From a virus, in IMG/VR virus record IMGVR_UViG_3300031578_000177, positions 1 to 35,322 of that record: a DNA stretch of 35,322 nucleotides; one strand, given 5' to 3'. Shown piece after piece: positions 1 through 7,617 of the stretch (its first letter is position 1; every line of letters begins with the position of its first letter). A program made the position numbers and the translations under genes. Below the pieces are notes generated by a model, which worked only from the letters and a program-made list of their open reading frames with translations, had not been told where the DNA came from and did not search any database.

Positions 1-124
1 ATACATACAGAAGCATTAAAAGAGCAAGGACAGGCGGAAATGGATTTACTTGGTATAGAGCAGACATTTAATGTTTCTAATCCAGAAGTTCAAAGATACT
101 TAAAATCAAACGCTTTATCTAAAG
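1..124. repeat. Terminal overlap, left copy
   Basis: Bases 1-124 match 35199-35322 except at 102 (A versus G) and 106 (T versus G). The overlap lies inside a gene whose frame continues across it, which is what an assembly of a circular or permuted genome produces. One mismatch is synonymous (Leu) and one changes Ser to Ala, so the two ends probably come from slightly different members of a population. Confidence 0.95.
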
Positions 125-546
125 CGAAGACAGTTGTTGAAACAGCAAAAGGCGATTTAAAAAAGACAATGATTACCGGAGTAAACGAGGGGGAAGGAAT
201 ACCTGAAATAAAAAAGAGATTGCAAACAGTATATAAAGATTACACGGATATTGAAGGATATAAACTTAAAAGAATCGCACAGACAGAGGTTGTAGGTGCA
301 AGTAATCAAGGTGCTTTAGAATCATATAAACAAATAGGCGGAATAAAAAAAGGATGGTTACCGGCGTATATCAATACAAGAGATTCGCATATACAGGCAG
401 GAATGGATTACAGCGAAGATAATGCTATTGACGTAAAAGATGATTTTGATTTAGAGGGCGGTTCAGGTGGTGCTCCGGGAAATATCGGAGTTGCAGAAGA
501 GGACATTAATTGTAGATGTAGTGTTATCCCGGTGGTAGAGGAATAA
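1..546 (+). CDS. MuF-like C-terminal part of portal fusion protein (3' end)
   Basis: This is the 3' part of the gene that starts at 33618; the frame is continuous through the terminal overlap. The assembled protein would be about 708 residues. The part seen here has the signature of the Mu gpF / SPP1 gp7 minor head family: a helical segment, an Arg-x-x-x-Thr-Glu stretch (RIAQTEVVGASNQG), a Thr-Arg-Asp-x-His-x-x-x-Gly motif (TRDSHIQAG) and a closing Asn-Cys-Arg-Cys (INCRC) near the C-terminus. MuF proteins are minor head components that act with the portal. Here the domain is fused to the portal rather than encoded separately. An internal ATG at 40 is in frame, but there is no reason to treat it as the start. 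Confidence 0.85.
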   Translation: MHTEALKEQGQAEMDLLGIEQTFNVSNPEVQRYLKSNALSKAKTVVETAKGDLKKTMITGVNEGEGIPEIKKRLQTVYKDYTDIEGYKLKRIAQTEVVGASNQGALESYKQIGGIKKGWLPAYINTRDSHIQAGMDYSEDNAIDVKDDFDLEGGSGGAPGNIGVAEEDINCRCSVIPVVEE

Positions 547-774
547 ATTATATTTGGATATTTATATAATAAAGGATATATAAAAAGTGATGATGCTTGG
601 TTCAAAATATGGTGTTGGTTATCTCATAGAAAATTATTTCAAATTTTATTGATTCCTTATCATATAATTATGGGTATTAAATATAAATATACTTTTAGAA
701 ATATATTTTACTTTAGTTTAAATTGTATAACTGAAATAAATAAAAAACATTATGGTCGATTTGTGGAGGAATAA
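547..774 (+). CDS. Open frame following the MuF stop, no usual start codon
   Basis: Directly after the MuF TAA at 544-546 the same frame stays open for 75 codons to a TAA at 772-774, with no ATG, GTG or TTG before the ATG at 670. The sequence is rich in Tyr, Phe, Trp and Ile and is not recognised. A GAGGA at 538-542 could serve an unusual ATT (547) or ATA (550) start. The junction resembles the next one: the stop context at 538-548 and that at 766-776 share GAGGAATAAAT, suggesting a duplication or a lost ATG. It may also be non-coding. Confidence 0.35.
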   Translation: MIFGYLYNKGYIKSDDAWFKIWCWLSHRKLFQILLIPYHIIMGIKYKYTFRNIFYFSLNCITEINKKHYGRFVEE

Positions 775-776
775 AT

Positions 777-905
777 ATGGCAAAGATTGGTAAGAATATC
801 AGTATTGGAATTTCGATACCAAAAAAAGATGTAATAAAAATAAAGAAAGACATAAATGGTATTATAAAATTACTTGATATAGCAATCAAGAAAAAAAAGA
901 ATTAA
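777..905 (+). CDS. Small basic hypothetical protein
   Basis: A 42-residue protein preceded by GGAGGAATAAAT at a good distance from the ATG. It is rich in Lys and Ile and ends in a Lys run, with no recognised domain. It lies between the portal-MuF gene and the protease on the same strand and is probably co-transcribed with the head genes. The ribosome site is the main support. Confidence 0.55.
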   Translation: MAKIGKNISIGISIPKKDVIKIKKDINGIIKLLDIAIKKKKN

Positions 906-925
906 TGAAAGATAATAAATAAAGA

Positions 926-1138
926 ATGATAAACAAACAAGAAATAATCAAAGCAATAGAAAACGATAAGGCGGTTATACGATACGACGATAAATGGCGG
1001 TGGTTTAAAAATGGAGATGACCAGAAAACATGCCCATTGCTTGATTTTATGTTTCAAGTAGAATATCGGTCTGGGACTTTGATATTTATCCCGGACAAAG
1101 TCAATAAATGTAAAATGGTAGATAGAAATAAAGAATAA
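926..1138 (+). CDS. Hypothetical protein, 70 aa
   Basis: A 70-residue soluble protein with no recognised family. It has an aromatic and charged centre (KWRWFKNGD) and no signal peptide or membrane segment. The upstream ribosome site is weak (AAAG runs only). It sits just before the prohead protease gene with a 15-base gap that carries the protease ribosome site (AGGAGG). Confidence 0.5.
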   Translation: MINKQEIIKAIENDKAVIRYDDKWRWFKNGDDQKTCPLLDFMFQVEYRSGTLIFIPDKVNKCKMVDRNKE

Positions 1139-1153
1139 CAGGAGGATGCAATA

Positions 1154-2470
1154 ATGGATGTAATTTTAAAACCAGAACCTGAAATTGTTGGTAATGAAAT
1201 CAGAGTAAGAATGAAGAATCCAGATTTGTTTATAAAGGAATCTTTCAGGACAATAAGTATCTCTAAAGAGAAAGGAATTAAATCAATAATTGGCAAATTA
1301 AAATCAGACCCAGAAGGAAGCACAGTTATTCAGTCATATAGATTTGATAAGAATAAATGGACTGTTGAAGAAGCGGTTAAATGGGTTAAAGAAAACGAAA
1401 AGAAAACCATTGAATCATTAATATTATTATATAAAGAGATAGATATATCCGGGAATACAGATAGAAAAGAGATTAAGTATTATTCATGCAAAGTTCTAAA
1501 GATAGATAAAGATGAGCATGTAGCAAAAATAAAAGTTACGAACGAAGATATTGACAGGGATGGTGAAATAATCTTATTGTCATCTTGGCAGAAACGTTCT
1601 AAATCATATAATCAGCACCCGGTTTTATTATCATCGCATAAATACGATAAATTAACTCATCAGATAGGCGAAGCGGTTAATATAGATTGGACTAAAATGG
1701 AATTTGATTTTAAGTGGTATGCGGGCGAAGGTAACCCGGAAGCGGACTGGGGATGGAAACTTGCAGAGAAAGGCAAGGCAATGTTCTCTGTTGGGTTTAT
1801 TCCGTTTAACAGATTTATCGGCGACGCTATCCCGGAAGAATACAGAGGCAAGAAACCGCAAGCAGTATTAGACGATAATGAATTACTTGAAGTCAGTCAA
1901 GTAGTTGTAGGTTCTAATCGTGGTGCTTTACAGATGGGTATAGACAATCCTAATCCAGAACAATGTCAATATATGTATGAAGTAGTAAAATCTTTTGGTA
2001 ACGAAATACCTGAATTTTCAATAATTAAAGATACGACTAAAGAGAAATTTGAATGCGAATGTATTAAATGCGGGTTTAAGATGACAAGCGATAAACACTG
2101 TAAAGATATTAAATGTGAAAAATGCGGCGGGCAGATGCGTAGAGTAGAACGTCCCGGACCCGGACAAGCAGGAATTACTGATGACAGTATAATAATATCG
2201 CCTATTGAAGTCCAGAACTTAAAAGAGTTGAACGATATAATGGAGATATGGAAATCAGGGCGTATAATTTCAGAAAAGAACAGGACAGTAATAAAATCAA
2301 CGATATTACAATTAAGTAAATCAGTTGAAGTATTAAATATATTGCTACAAATATCAGAACCAAAAAATAATCCTAAAGAAGAAGGAGGAAAAAATATAGA
2401 TTTTGATGTAGATAGTTTTTTAAGTGAAACGAAGAAGTCATTAGAAAAATTTAATAACTTAAACTCATAA
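1154..2470 (+). CDS. Prohead protease with zinc ribbon
   Basis: HK97-family prohead serine protease (438 aa), expected to trim the scaffold and capsid N-termini during head maturation. Residues 1-95 match an N-terminal domain often seen before such proteases (SFRTISI, GKLKSDPEGS). The protease domain spans roughly 105-270, with a likely catalytic His162 in LLSSHKYD and Ser212 in MFSVGF, followed by the conserved Leu-Glu-Val-Ser-x-Val stretch. Near residues 300-325 there are paired cysteines (CECIKCG and later CEKCGG) forming a zinc ribbon. An Asp/Glu/Lys-rich tail ends the protein and may act as scaffold. It lies immediately upstream of the capsid gene, as expected. The ribosome site AGGAGG precedes the ATG. 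Confidence 0.85.
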   Translation: MDVILKPEPEIVGNEIRVRMKNPDLFIKESFRTISISKEKGIKSIIGKLKSDPEGSTVIQSYRFDKNKWTVEEAVKWVKENEKKTIESLILLYKEIDISGNTDRKEIKYYSCKVLKIDKDEHVAKIKVTNEDIDRDGEIILLSSWQKRSKSYNQHPVLLSSHKYDKLTHQIGEAVNIDWTKMEFDFKWYAGEGNPEADWGWKLAEKGKAMFSVGFIPFNRFIGDAIPEEYRGKKPQAVLDDNELLEVSQVVVGSNRGALQMGIDNPNPEQCQYMYEVVKSFGNEIPEFSIIKDTTKEKFECECIKCGFKMTSDKHCKDIKCEKCGGQMRRVERPGPGQAGITDDSIIISPIEVQNLKELNDIMEIWKSGRIISEKNRTVIKSTILQLSKSVEVLNILLQISEPKNNPKEEGGKNIDFDVDSFLSETKKSLEKFNNLNS

Positions 2471-2483
2471 GGAGAATAAATCA

Positions 2484-3683
2484 ATGGACGAAAAACAAAT
2501 TAAAGAATTACTTGAATCAAAGAAGAAGTTAGACGATATACTTGCAATTAAAGAGAAAGAAAATCTTGACGCTTTAGAGAAAGAAAAGATTGAAAAAATC
2601 AAAAAAGAGATTCTTGACTCTATCGCACCTGAAAGAAAGAAAGTTGAATTTGTAAGTGTAGAACCAGAGAAACCGGAAGCAGGAGTTAAATATTGCAAGA
2701 GTTTTGGCGAATTTATGTGGATGGTTAAAACAGGCGACCCTCGTCTAAAGACCGCAATGTCAACAACGTCTGCTCAAGGTGGATATACTATTCCTGAAGG
2801 CTGGTCAAAAGAGATTGTTAATTCGCTTAATAACTATGCCGCTGCTCCGGGAATGGTTACACAAGTAACAATGGGCGAACCGACTTTACATCTCAATTCT
2901 TTACTAACTGATTTGACTGTTGCATGGTCAACAGAAGCGACCGCAAAATCTACAACGAAACCTACATTTAGTCAGGCAGACTTAACATTAAGATTCCTAT
3001 ATGCTTTAATTACTCTAACAAAAGAATTATCGCAGGACAGTATGCTTAATCTTGGTTCTTTCCTGAAAGATTTGGTTACGCAGAATATTGCTCTGGAACT
3101 TGAAGCACAGATATTACAGGCAAACGCCGCTCCGTTTACAGGCATATTAAATGCCGCTGGAGTCAATGCTGTTGCACAAGTTGGAGCGAATTTATCATAT
3201 TCCGATTTGACCGCTGTTGTGAATAATACCGGGCAGTTAGAACAGTATAAAAAAGGTGCTGGCTGGTGGATGACTCGTGGAGCGTTAGATGTAATAATTA
3301 ATCTTATGGACAATAACAACAGACCTTTGATTAATTTAAGTCTTCCTCTTTCACAGGATACTAAATCAAATCAGAATCAGATTCCTATTAATCTGCTCGG
3401 ATACCCCGTATATATTTCAGACCAGATAACCGATACATTAAGCGAAGAAGCAGGTTCTACTTCAATCGCATTCGGTAATCTTAAAAATGTATGGATGGGT
3501 AAAAAAGCAGGACACGAAGGGCTGGAAGTTCTGGTTACCGATACTGGAGTTATTAATTCCGGTGTTGAGGTTACGGAAAATGCACTCACGGAAAACAAAC
3601 AGATTTACAGATTTGAAATTCGTAGAGGCATAATAGTCGCTGTTCCTGCGGCATTCGTTAAACTGACAGGAGTAACCCCGTAA
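2484..3683 (+). CDS. Major capsid protein (HK97 fold)
   Basis: A 399-residue HK97-type major capsid protein. Residues 1-60 are a charged, Lys/Glu-rich coiled-coil delta region, typical of the part removed by the prohead protease. The mature protein probably begins near the Ser/Thr-rich stretch before GGYTIPEGW (about residue 95). Later motifs fit the family: WSTEATAKS, an Ala/Leu-rich spine-helix region with ALELEAQIL, and a C-terminal RFEIRRG strand. The ribosome site AAGGAG is well placed. The neighbour order protease then capsid is the standard arrangement. Confidence 0.9.
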   Translation: MDEKQIKELLESKKKLDDILAIKEKENLDALEKEKIEKIKKEILDSIAPERKKVEFVSVEPEKPEAGVKYCKSFGEFMWMVKTGDPRLKTAMSTTSAQGGYTIPEGWSKEIVNSLNNYAAAPGMVTQVTMGEPTLHLNSLLTDLTVAWSTEATAKSTTKPTFSQADLTLRFLYALITLTKELSQDSMLNLGSFLKDLVTQNIALELEAQILQANAAPFTGILNAAGVNAVAQVGANLSYSDLTAVVNNTGQLEQYKKGAGWWMTRGALDVIINLMDNNNRPLINLSLPLSQDTKSNQNQIPINLLGYPVYISDQITDTLSEEAGSTSIAFGNLKNVWMGKKAGHEGLEVLVTDTGVINSGVEVTENALTENKQIYRFEIRRGIIVAVPAAFVKLTGVTP

Positions 3684-3700
3684 CAGATAGGAGATAAGTT

Positions 3701-3898
3701 ATGAAATGTAAAATAAAAACAAGTTTTTACATGGGTAGAATTTTATATAATGCAGGGAACGAAATTGACCTTGACAAAGAACATACAAAGAGATTTGCAG
3801 ATTATGTTGAACCTATTAAAACAGTAGAAAAACCTGTAAAAGATAAAATGATAAGAAAATCCAAAGTAAAAAAAGAGCGAAAATCTAAAAATGTATAA
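3701..3898 (+). CDS. Small conserved head-region protein
   Basis: A 65-residue protein with a strong ribosome site (TAGGAG). The first 40 residues follow a pattern common in small phage proteins encoded just after the capsid gene: Lys-x-Ser/Thr-Phe-Tyr-x-Gly-Arg, then Gly-x-Glu-Ile-Asp and a Tyr-Val-Glu-Pro motif. The C-terminal third is very basic. The exact role is not known; position suggests head assembly or completion. Confidence 0.65.
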   Translation: MKCKIKTSFYMGRILYNAGNEIDLDKEHTKRFADYVEPIKTVEKPVKDKMIRKSKVKKERKSKNV

Positions 3899-3918
3899 TA
3901 AAGAGGGAGGACAGTATT

Positions 3919-4350
3919 ATGTTTAAAAGAATTTTAGTATTAATAATTTTAGTAATGTTAGCATCCATTTACTTAAATGCAGAGGAATGCGATAGTGTTG
4001 TTGTGGATGCCTCTACATTCACAGTAACCGGTGATGATTACGTTGCCGGAGCGAATCCTCTTGTAATAGCAAGGACGTTTTCAAAGTCAAGAATAAAGAA
4101 GGTTACCATTTCCAATAGTGATACTACAGTTGCCCAGACAGTTACATTATGGGATGGCTGGACAGTTGATACTTCTTCAGCAAGTGTTACTAAGATATGG
4201 GAAATTGACATTGATGCATCCGGAACTGCCGAAGTTCAGATAATTACAGAAGACTTTGGTGATAGGTGGCAGTTGATTGCTAATTATGGACTTGCAGTAA
4301 CAAAATCTTCAACATCAAGCGATGTAACAGTTAGCATTCAATACCGTTAG
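3919..4350 (+). CDS. Exported protein 1 in head cluster
   Basis: A 143-residue protein that starts with a clear Sec signal peptide: Lys-Arg at 3-4, a long hydrophobic core, and a likely cleavage after LNA near residue 21. The mature part is rich in Thr, Ser, Val and Asp and is probably all beta, with alternating strands such as TVTLWDGWTV. No family is recognised. Its place right after the capsid gene, ahead of a strong terminator, suggests high expression. A capsid decoration protein would not need a signal peptide, so a host-surface or periplasmic role is possible. The ribosome site is GAGGGAGG. Confidence 0.7.
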   Translation: MFKRILVLIILVMLASIYLNAEECDSVVVDASTFTVTGDDYVAGANPLVIARTFSKSRIKKVTISNSDTTVAQTVTLWDGWTVDTSSASVTKIWEIDIDASGTAEVQIITEDFGDRWQLIANYGLAVTKSSTSSDVTVSIQYR

Positions 4351-4358
4351 ATACGAAT

Positions 4359-4397
4359 AAGAGGGGAGTCGGGCGACCCCTTGCTCCCCTCTTTTTT
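4359..4397 (+). terminator. Rho-independent terminator after first exported gene
   Basis: A 10-bp stem pairs 4359-4368 (AAGAGGGGAG) with 4384-4393 (CTCCCCTCTT), followed by a run of T to 4397. The loop holds a second small GGG/CCC pairing. It would limit read-through from the capsid operon into the next exported genes. Confidence 0.85.
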
Positions 4398-4423
4398 AAA
4401 CTATGTTTAGAGGAGTCCAAAAG

Positions 4424-4813
4424 ATGAAAATAATAAAATTTGTATTATGTGTAATTCTACTTCTATCTTGTATAATTTTTTCAGAAGCAAGAGTCTATGA
4501 TAAGGATAATTCTAATTATACTGTTACTGCGAATACATCTACTGCAACTTTAGTTGGCGGATGGCTTCCGGGTAGAGTATATTATATCGTTATAAACGAA
4601 TCTACCTATGATGTTAGACATGCTACATGGTCCCTAACAGGTGTAGATGCGGCTTCGGCAACATCAAGAGGAATATTAATTGAAGACGGACTTGGATATT
4701 GGGAAGATAAATATAATGTTTACCAGTCAAGTTGGTATGTTATTATAAATGGCGGCGGTCCTGCTGATGTTGCTCCATATACCGCTACGATTACGTATAG
4801 AGAACGAAACTAA
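4424..4813 (+). CDS. Exported protein 2 in head cluster
   Basis: About 129 residues. An earlier ATG at 4403 is in frame, but a good ribosome site (AGAGGAG, 4409-4415) sits between the two, so the ATG at 4424 is chosen. From that start the protein opens with a textbook signal peptide: Lys-Ile-Ile-Lys, a hydrophobic core with VILLLSCIIF, and cleavage near SEA. The mature part is Thr/Ser/Tyr-rich and probably beta. It resembles its upstream neighbour in length and layout but not clearly in sequence. Function unknown; a virion or cell-surface role is inferred from context. Confidence 0.7.
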   Translation: MKIIKFVLCVILLLSCIIFSEARVYDKDNSNYTVTANTSTATLVGGWLPGRVYYIVINESTYDVRHATWSLTGVDAASATSRGILIEDGLGYWEDKYNVYQSSWYVIINGGGPADVAPYTATITYRERN

Positions 4814-4836
4814 AAAAAGATAGAGGTATAAAAAAA

Positions 4837-6669
4837 ATGAAAAGAACAAATTTATTTTTAATGGTTGCATTATCATTTTGTTATTTATTATCTTTCGCAG
4901 AATATGGCAATAAGCAAGGATATAAAAATCCTGCAACTGAAGATTTGGATATGAACGATTATAATATTGATGACGCCGGCAATATTACAGGAGTAGATAT
5001 TCAGGCAAGTGGAGCGTTAAGTTGCAGTGTTTTAATCGCTTCTACAAGCATAACGCTTCCTGATGACGTAACAGTAAATCATAATCTTACGGTAACAGAG
5101 CAAACATCTACAGAGCATTTAGTAGTAACAGGAACATCTACTTTAGCGGGAGCAGTATCTTGCGGAAGCACAGTTGACGGTAGAGATATTTCTGCAGATT
5201 GGACTACTGTTATGAGTTCATTTAATACAGTAGATACTAATATATCCGCAATTGAATCCGATATAACAACGAAATATAATCAAACTTTATCCTCATTTAA
5301 TATTGTAGAAACAGATATAGATAACAATTACAATACTATGATGAGTTCATTCAATTTAGTAGATACAAATAAATTTGATAAATCAGGTGGAACGATAACA
5401 GGTGATACGACTTTTAATCACAATTTATCAGTAACAGAACAAACGTCAACAGAACATTTAATAGTAACAAGTACCTCTTCATTTGACGGAAATTTGGTTG
5501 CTTGTGGTGGAATTAACGTATCAACAATAACCGCATGTAGTCCCTTACATGTCATATCAGAAGAATTAATTGTTAAAGGAACAGGCACGATAACAAATAT
5601 TAATATAAAAAATGAGAATGCTAGTTCAGGTTCACGTCTAAAATTCACTACTCCAAATGATTATGGATTCTATATGGGCGTAAATGATTCTGTCGGACAT
5701 TGGCTTAGTTTTGGTTGTACAGGAGATGGTAATTTATTAACTTTAGATAATACTTCCAACAGAGTAGGTATAAATTGTTTAGCAGGTTCTACTTTAGAAG
5801 TTAATGGAAGTCTTGATGTAAATACAACTTCTAATTTTGATGGGAATATGGTTGGTGGACATAATCTATCAGTAACAGAGCAAACATCAACTGAGCATTT
5901 AATTGTTACAAGCACATCTACTTTTGGTGGTGGGGCAATTTTCAACGAGGATTCTGCTGACGTAGATTTTAGATTTGAAAGTAATGGTAATGCAAATATG
6001 TTATTTGTTGATGGTGGAAGTGATTTGGTTGGAATAGGTTGCGCCCCCGCTGGATATACCCTTGATGTTTTAAGTGCAAATGATGTTGAAGAACTGACCA
6101 GGATGTGGGGAAATGATGCTGATTTTGTAAGGGCTATTATTGATAATAGAGGATCAGGAGATTCACAATTAGGTTTTGGAAGTGGTGGAAGCACAAAATG
6201 GAGTATTGGTAATGATTCAACTGCCCATAGTTTTAAGATTAGCGAAGGGTATGGTGCTTTTGGTACTGACGACCACTTTATTATTGATACAGCAGGACAA
6301 ATTAGTATCGGTGGTATAGTATCTGTTTCTTCATCAATTATTGTATCAGGTGCAGACGGGAATGTTACTGCAAATAAATTTATTGGTGATGGTTCTTTGT
6401 TAACAGATGTAGTTATTAATTCCGACAATATCACAGTGGCTAATCAAATACAAACAAATACTCTGATAGTTACAAGTACTTCTACTTTTGGCGGGGCAAT
6501 AGGATTATATTCAAGAACAGAGGCGGAGTTAAAGTCTATAACACCTACTGCCGCAGGACAGGTATATTACGACTCAACTAATCTTGCGGTAATTGTTTCA
6601 ACAGGAACATCAGAGGCGGCATTTGGTTTAATTACAGACGGAACATCGCAACCTACAGGGTGGGATTAA
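4837..6669 (+). CDS. Large exported fibre-like repeat protein
   Basis: A 610-residue protein with an N-terminal signal peptide (MKRTNLFLMV start, likely cleavage near SFA). The body is built like a trimeric tail or surface fibre. It has a repeated block of the form HNLSVTEQTSTEHLIVTSTS seen three times (around 5074, 5418 and 5862) with shorter variants, heptad-like MSSFNxVxTN segments around residues 125-185, a fibre motif FDKSGGTITGDT, and NRVGIxC / DLVGIGC turns. The C-terminus (SRTEAELKSITP, GQVYYDST, VIVSTGT) is a trimer-tip pattern. A fibre gene carrying a Sec signal and lying among head genes is unusual. It could be a surface protein made for the host rather than a virion part. Confidence 0.7.
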   Translation: MKRTNLFLMVALSFCYLLSFAEYGNKQGYKNPATEDLDMNDYNIDDAGNITGVDIQASGALSCSVLIASTSITLPDDVTVNHNLTVTEQTSTEHLVVTGTSTLAGAVSCGSTVDGRDISADWTTVMSSFNTVDTNISAIESDITTKYNQTLSSFNIVETDIDNNYNTMMSSFNLVDTNKFDKSGGTITGDTTFNHNLSVTEQTSTEHLIVTSTSSFDGNLVACGGINVSTITACSPLHVISEELIVKGTGTITNINIKNENASSGSRLKFTTPNDYGFYMGVNDSVGHWLSFGCTGDGNLLTLDNTSNRVGINCLAGSTLEVNGSLDVNTTSNFDGNMVGGHNLSVTEQTSTEHLIVTSTSTFGGGAIFNEDSADVDFRFESNGNANMLFVDGGSDLVGIGCAPAGYTLDVLSANDVEELTRMWGNDADFVRAIIDNRGSGDSQLGFGSGGSTKWSIGNDSTAHSFKISEGYGAFGTDDHFIIDTAGQISIGGIVSVSSSIIVSGADGNVTANKFIGDGSLLTDVVINSDNITVANQIQTNTLIVTSTSTFGGAIGLYSRTEAELKSITPTAAGQVYYDSTNLAVIVSTGTSEAAFGLITDGTSQPTGWD

Positions 6670-7131
6670 ATGTTCTGGAAAATAGCAGACTTCTTTAAAT
6701 CACCTAAAAAAGAGAAAATGAAAGTTGTTTCTGGTGATTCATTAAATGCTTATATTAAAATATATGTTGAAGAATGCAAGGGTAAATTTGATAAATGCAG
6801 AATAATTGCTGATTCACCGAGATACCGTTTGCCCTCTGATGATTTAGTAAAAGAGTTTCTTAAAACTGATATGACTGATATGATAGAATATTCTGATACA
6901 GATATGACTAAACCTATATGCTCTGATTTTGCTCTAATTTTCGTAGGTGCTTTTAGGAAGAAATATCCTAAGACTGCTATGGGAATGATTGGGATTGATA
7001 ACCCAAAAGATAAGTTCGGGCACGTCAGGGCTATATATCTAAATAATAAGTTTATATTCAAAAACGTAGAGCCTCAGACAGATGAGGTAATTCTAATAAA
7101 AAATGATATACCAGATTTTGTGGTGATGTAA
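6670..7131 (+). CDS. Papain-like protein resembling MOA lectin C-terminal domain
   Basis: A 153-residue protein whose ATG abuts the stop of the fibre-like gene, so it is probably translationally coupled. The pattern CSDFA (Cys84), GHVRAI (His118) and EPQTDEV (Glu134) fits the family of phage proteins related to the cysteine-protease domain of the Marasmius oreades agglutinin, where Cys, His and Glu are functional. No signal peptide is evident, although the N-terminus is amphipathic. The substrate is unknown; the coupling suggests it acts on or with the fibre-like protein. The family assignment is from memory of motifs only. Confidence 0.5.
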   Translation: MFWKIADFFKSPKKEKMKVVSGDSLNAYIKIYVEECKGKFDKCRIIADSPRYRLPSDDLVKEFLKTDMTDMIEYSDTDMTKPICSDFALIFVGAFRKKYPKTAMGMIGIDNPKDKFGHVRAIYLNNKFIFKNVEPQTDEVILIKNDIPDFVVM

Positions 7132-7159
7132 TTATGGAATTAAAGGGTTAAAATAAAAA

Positions 7160-7291
7160 ATGGATGAATTCTTTTCAGGCGGATTTGCTCTTGGATTAAT
7201 GATTGGATTGCTTGTATATGCGGTTATTAAATATACTATTAGATATATAAGAATTTTAATTAAACTAATAAAGGCAGTATTTAAAGGATAA
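7160..7291 (+). CDS. Small single-pass membrane protein
   Basis: A 43-residue protein: a short acidic N-terminus, one hydrophobic helix (about residues 8-25, with ALGLMIGLLVYAVI) and a basic C-terminal tail rich in Lys, Arg and Ile. The ribosome site is weak (AAAGGG, 16-17 bases upstream). It lies between two other genes of the exported and membrane block. Function unknown. Confidence 0.5.
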   Translation: MDEFFSGGFALGLMIGLLVYAVIKYTIRYIRILIKLIKAVFKG

Positions 7292-7297
7292 ATAATT

Positions 7298-7615
7298 ATG
7301 GATTTACCGTTGATAAGAGATTTAGGGGCGAGTATAGGGGCATTGTTCTGCGGGGTAATCGCTATTTTAAACGGTAAAGACAAACTTAATAAGAATGATT
7401 TTGCAAAAAAAGAAAAAGAGATTGATAAGGAATTGTCAGAAGGGCAGACACAATTCGCATTAATAAATAATAAACTTGAAAATATGAGTATGAGTTTTGA
7501 GAATTTCTACGAAAAGAACGATAGAAAAAATATCCGTATTCTTGAAGATATAACGGATTTAAAAGGAAGAATAATAAAAATAGAAGTTAAATTAAACGGT
7601 AATGGGAGTAAATAA
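7298..7615 (+). CDS. Membrane-anchored coiled-coil protein
   Basis: A 105-residue protein with an N-terminal hydrophobic segment (about 10-25, SIGALFCGVIAIL) followed by a highly charged region with heptad-like spacing (residues 30-100), so a membrane anchor plus a coiled coil. No close family is recognised. It closes the block of exported and membrane genes before the head-tail connector gene. A role in lysis timing or membrane attachment is possible but not shown. Confidence 0.6.
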   Translation: MDLPLIRDLGASIGALFCGVIAILNGKDKLNKNDFAKKEKEIDKELSEGQTQFALINNKLENMSMSFENFYEKNDRKNIRILEDITDLKGRIIKIEVKLNGNGSK

Positions 7616-7617
7616 AT

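Noticed and set aside
5670-6434. Long reverse-strand frame (254 codons) in the fibre gene
   Set aside because: Opposite strand to every other gene, no ribosome site, and opposite a well-supported repeat protein.
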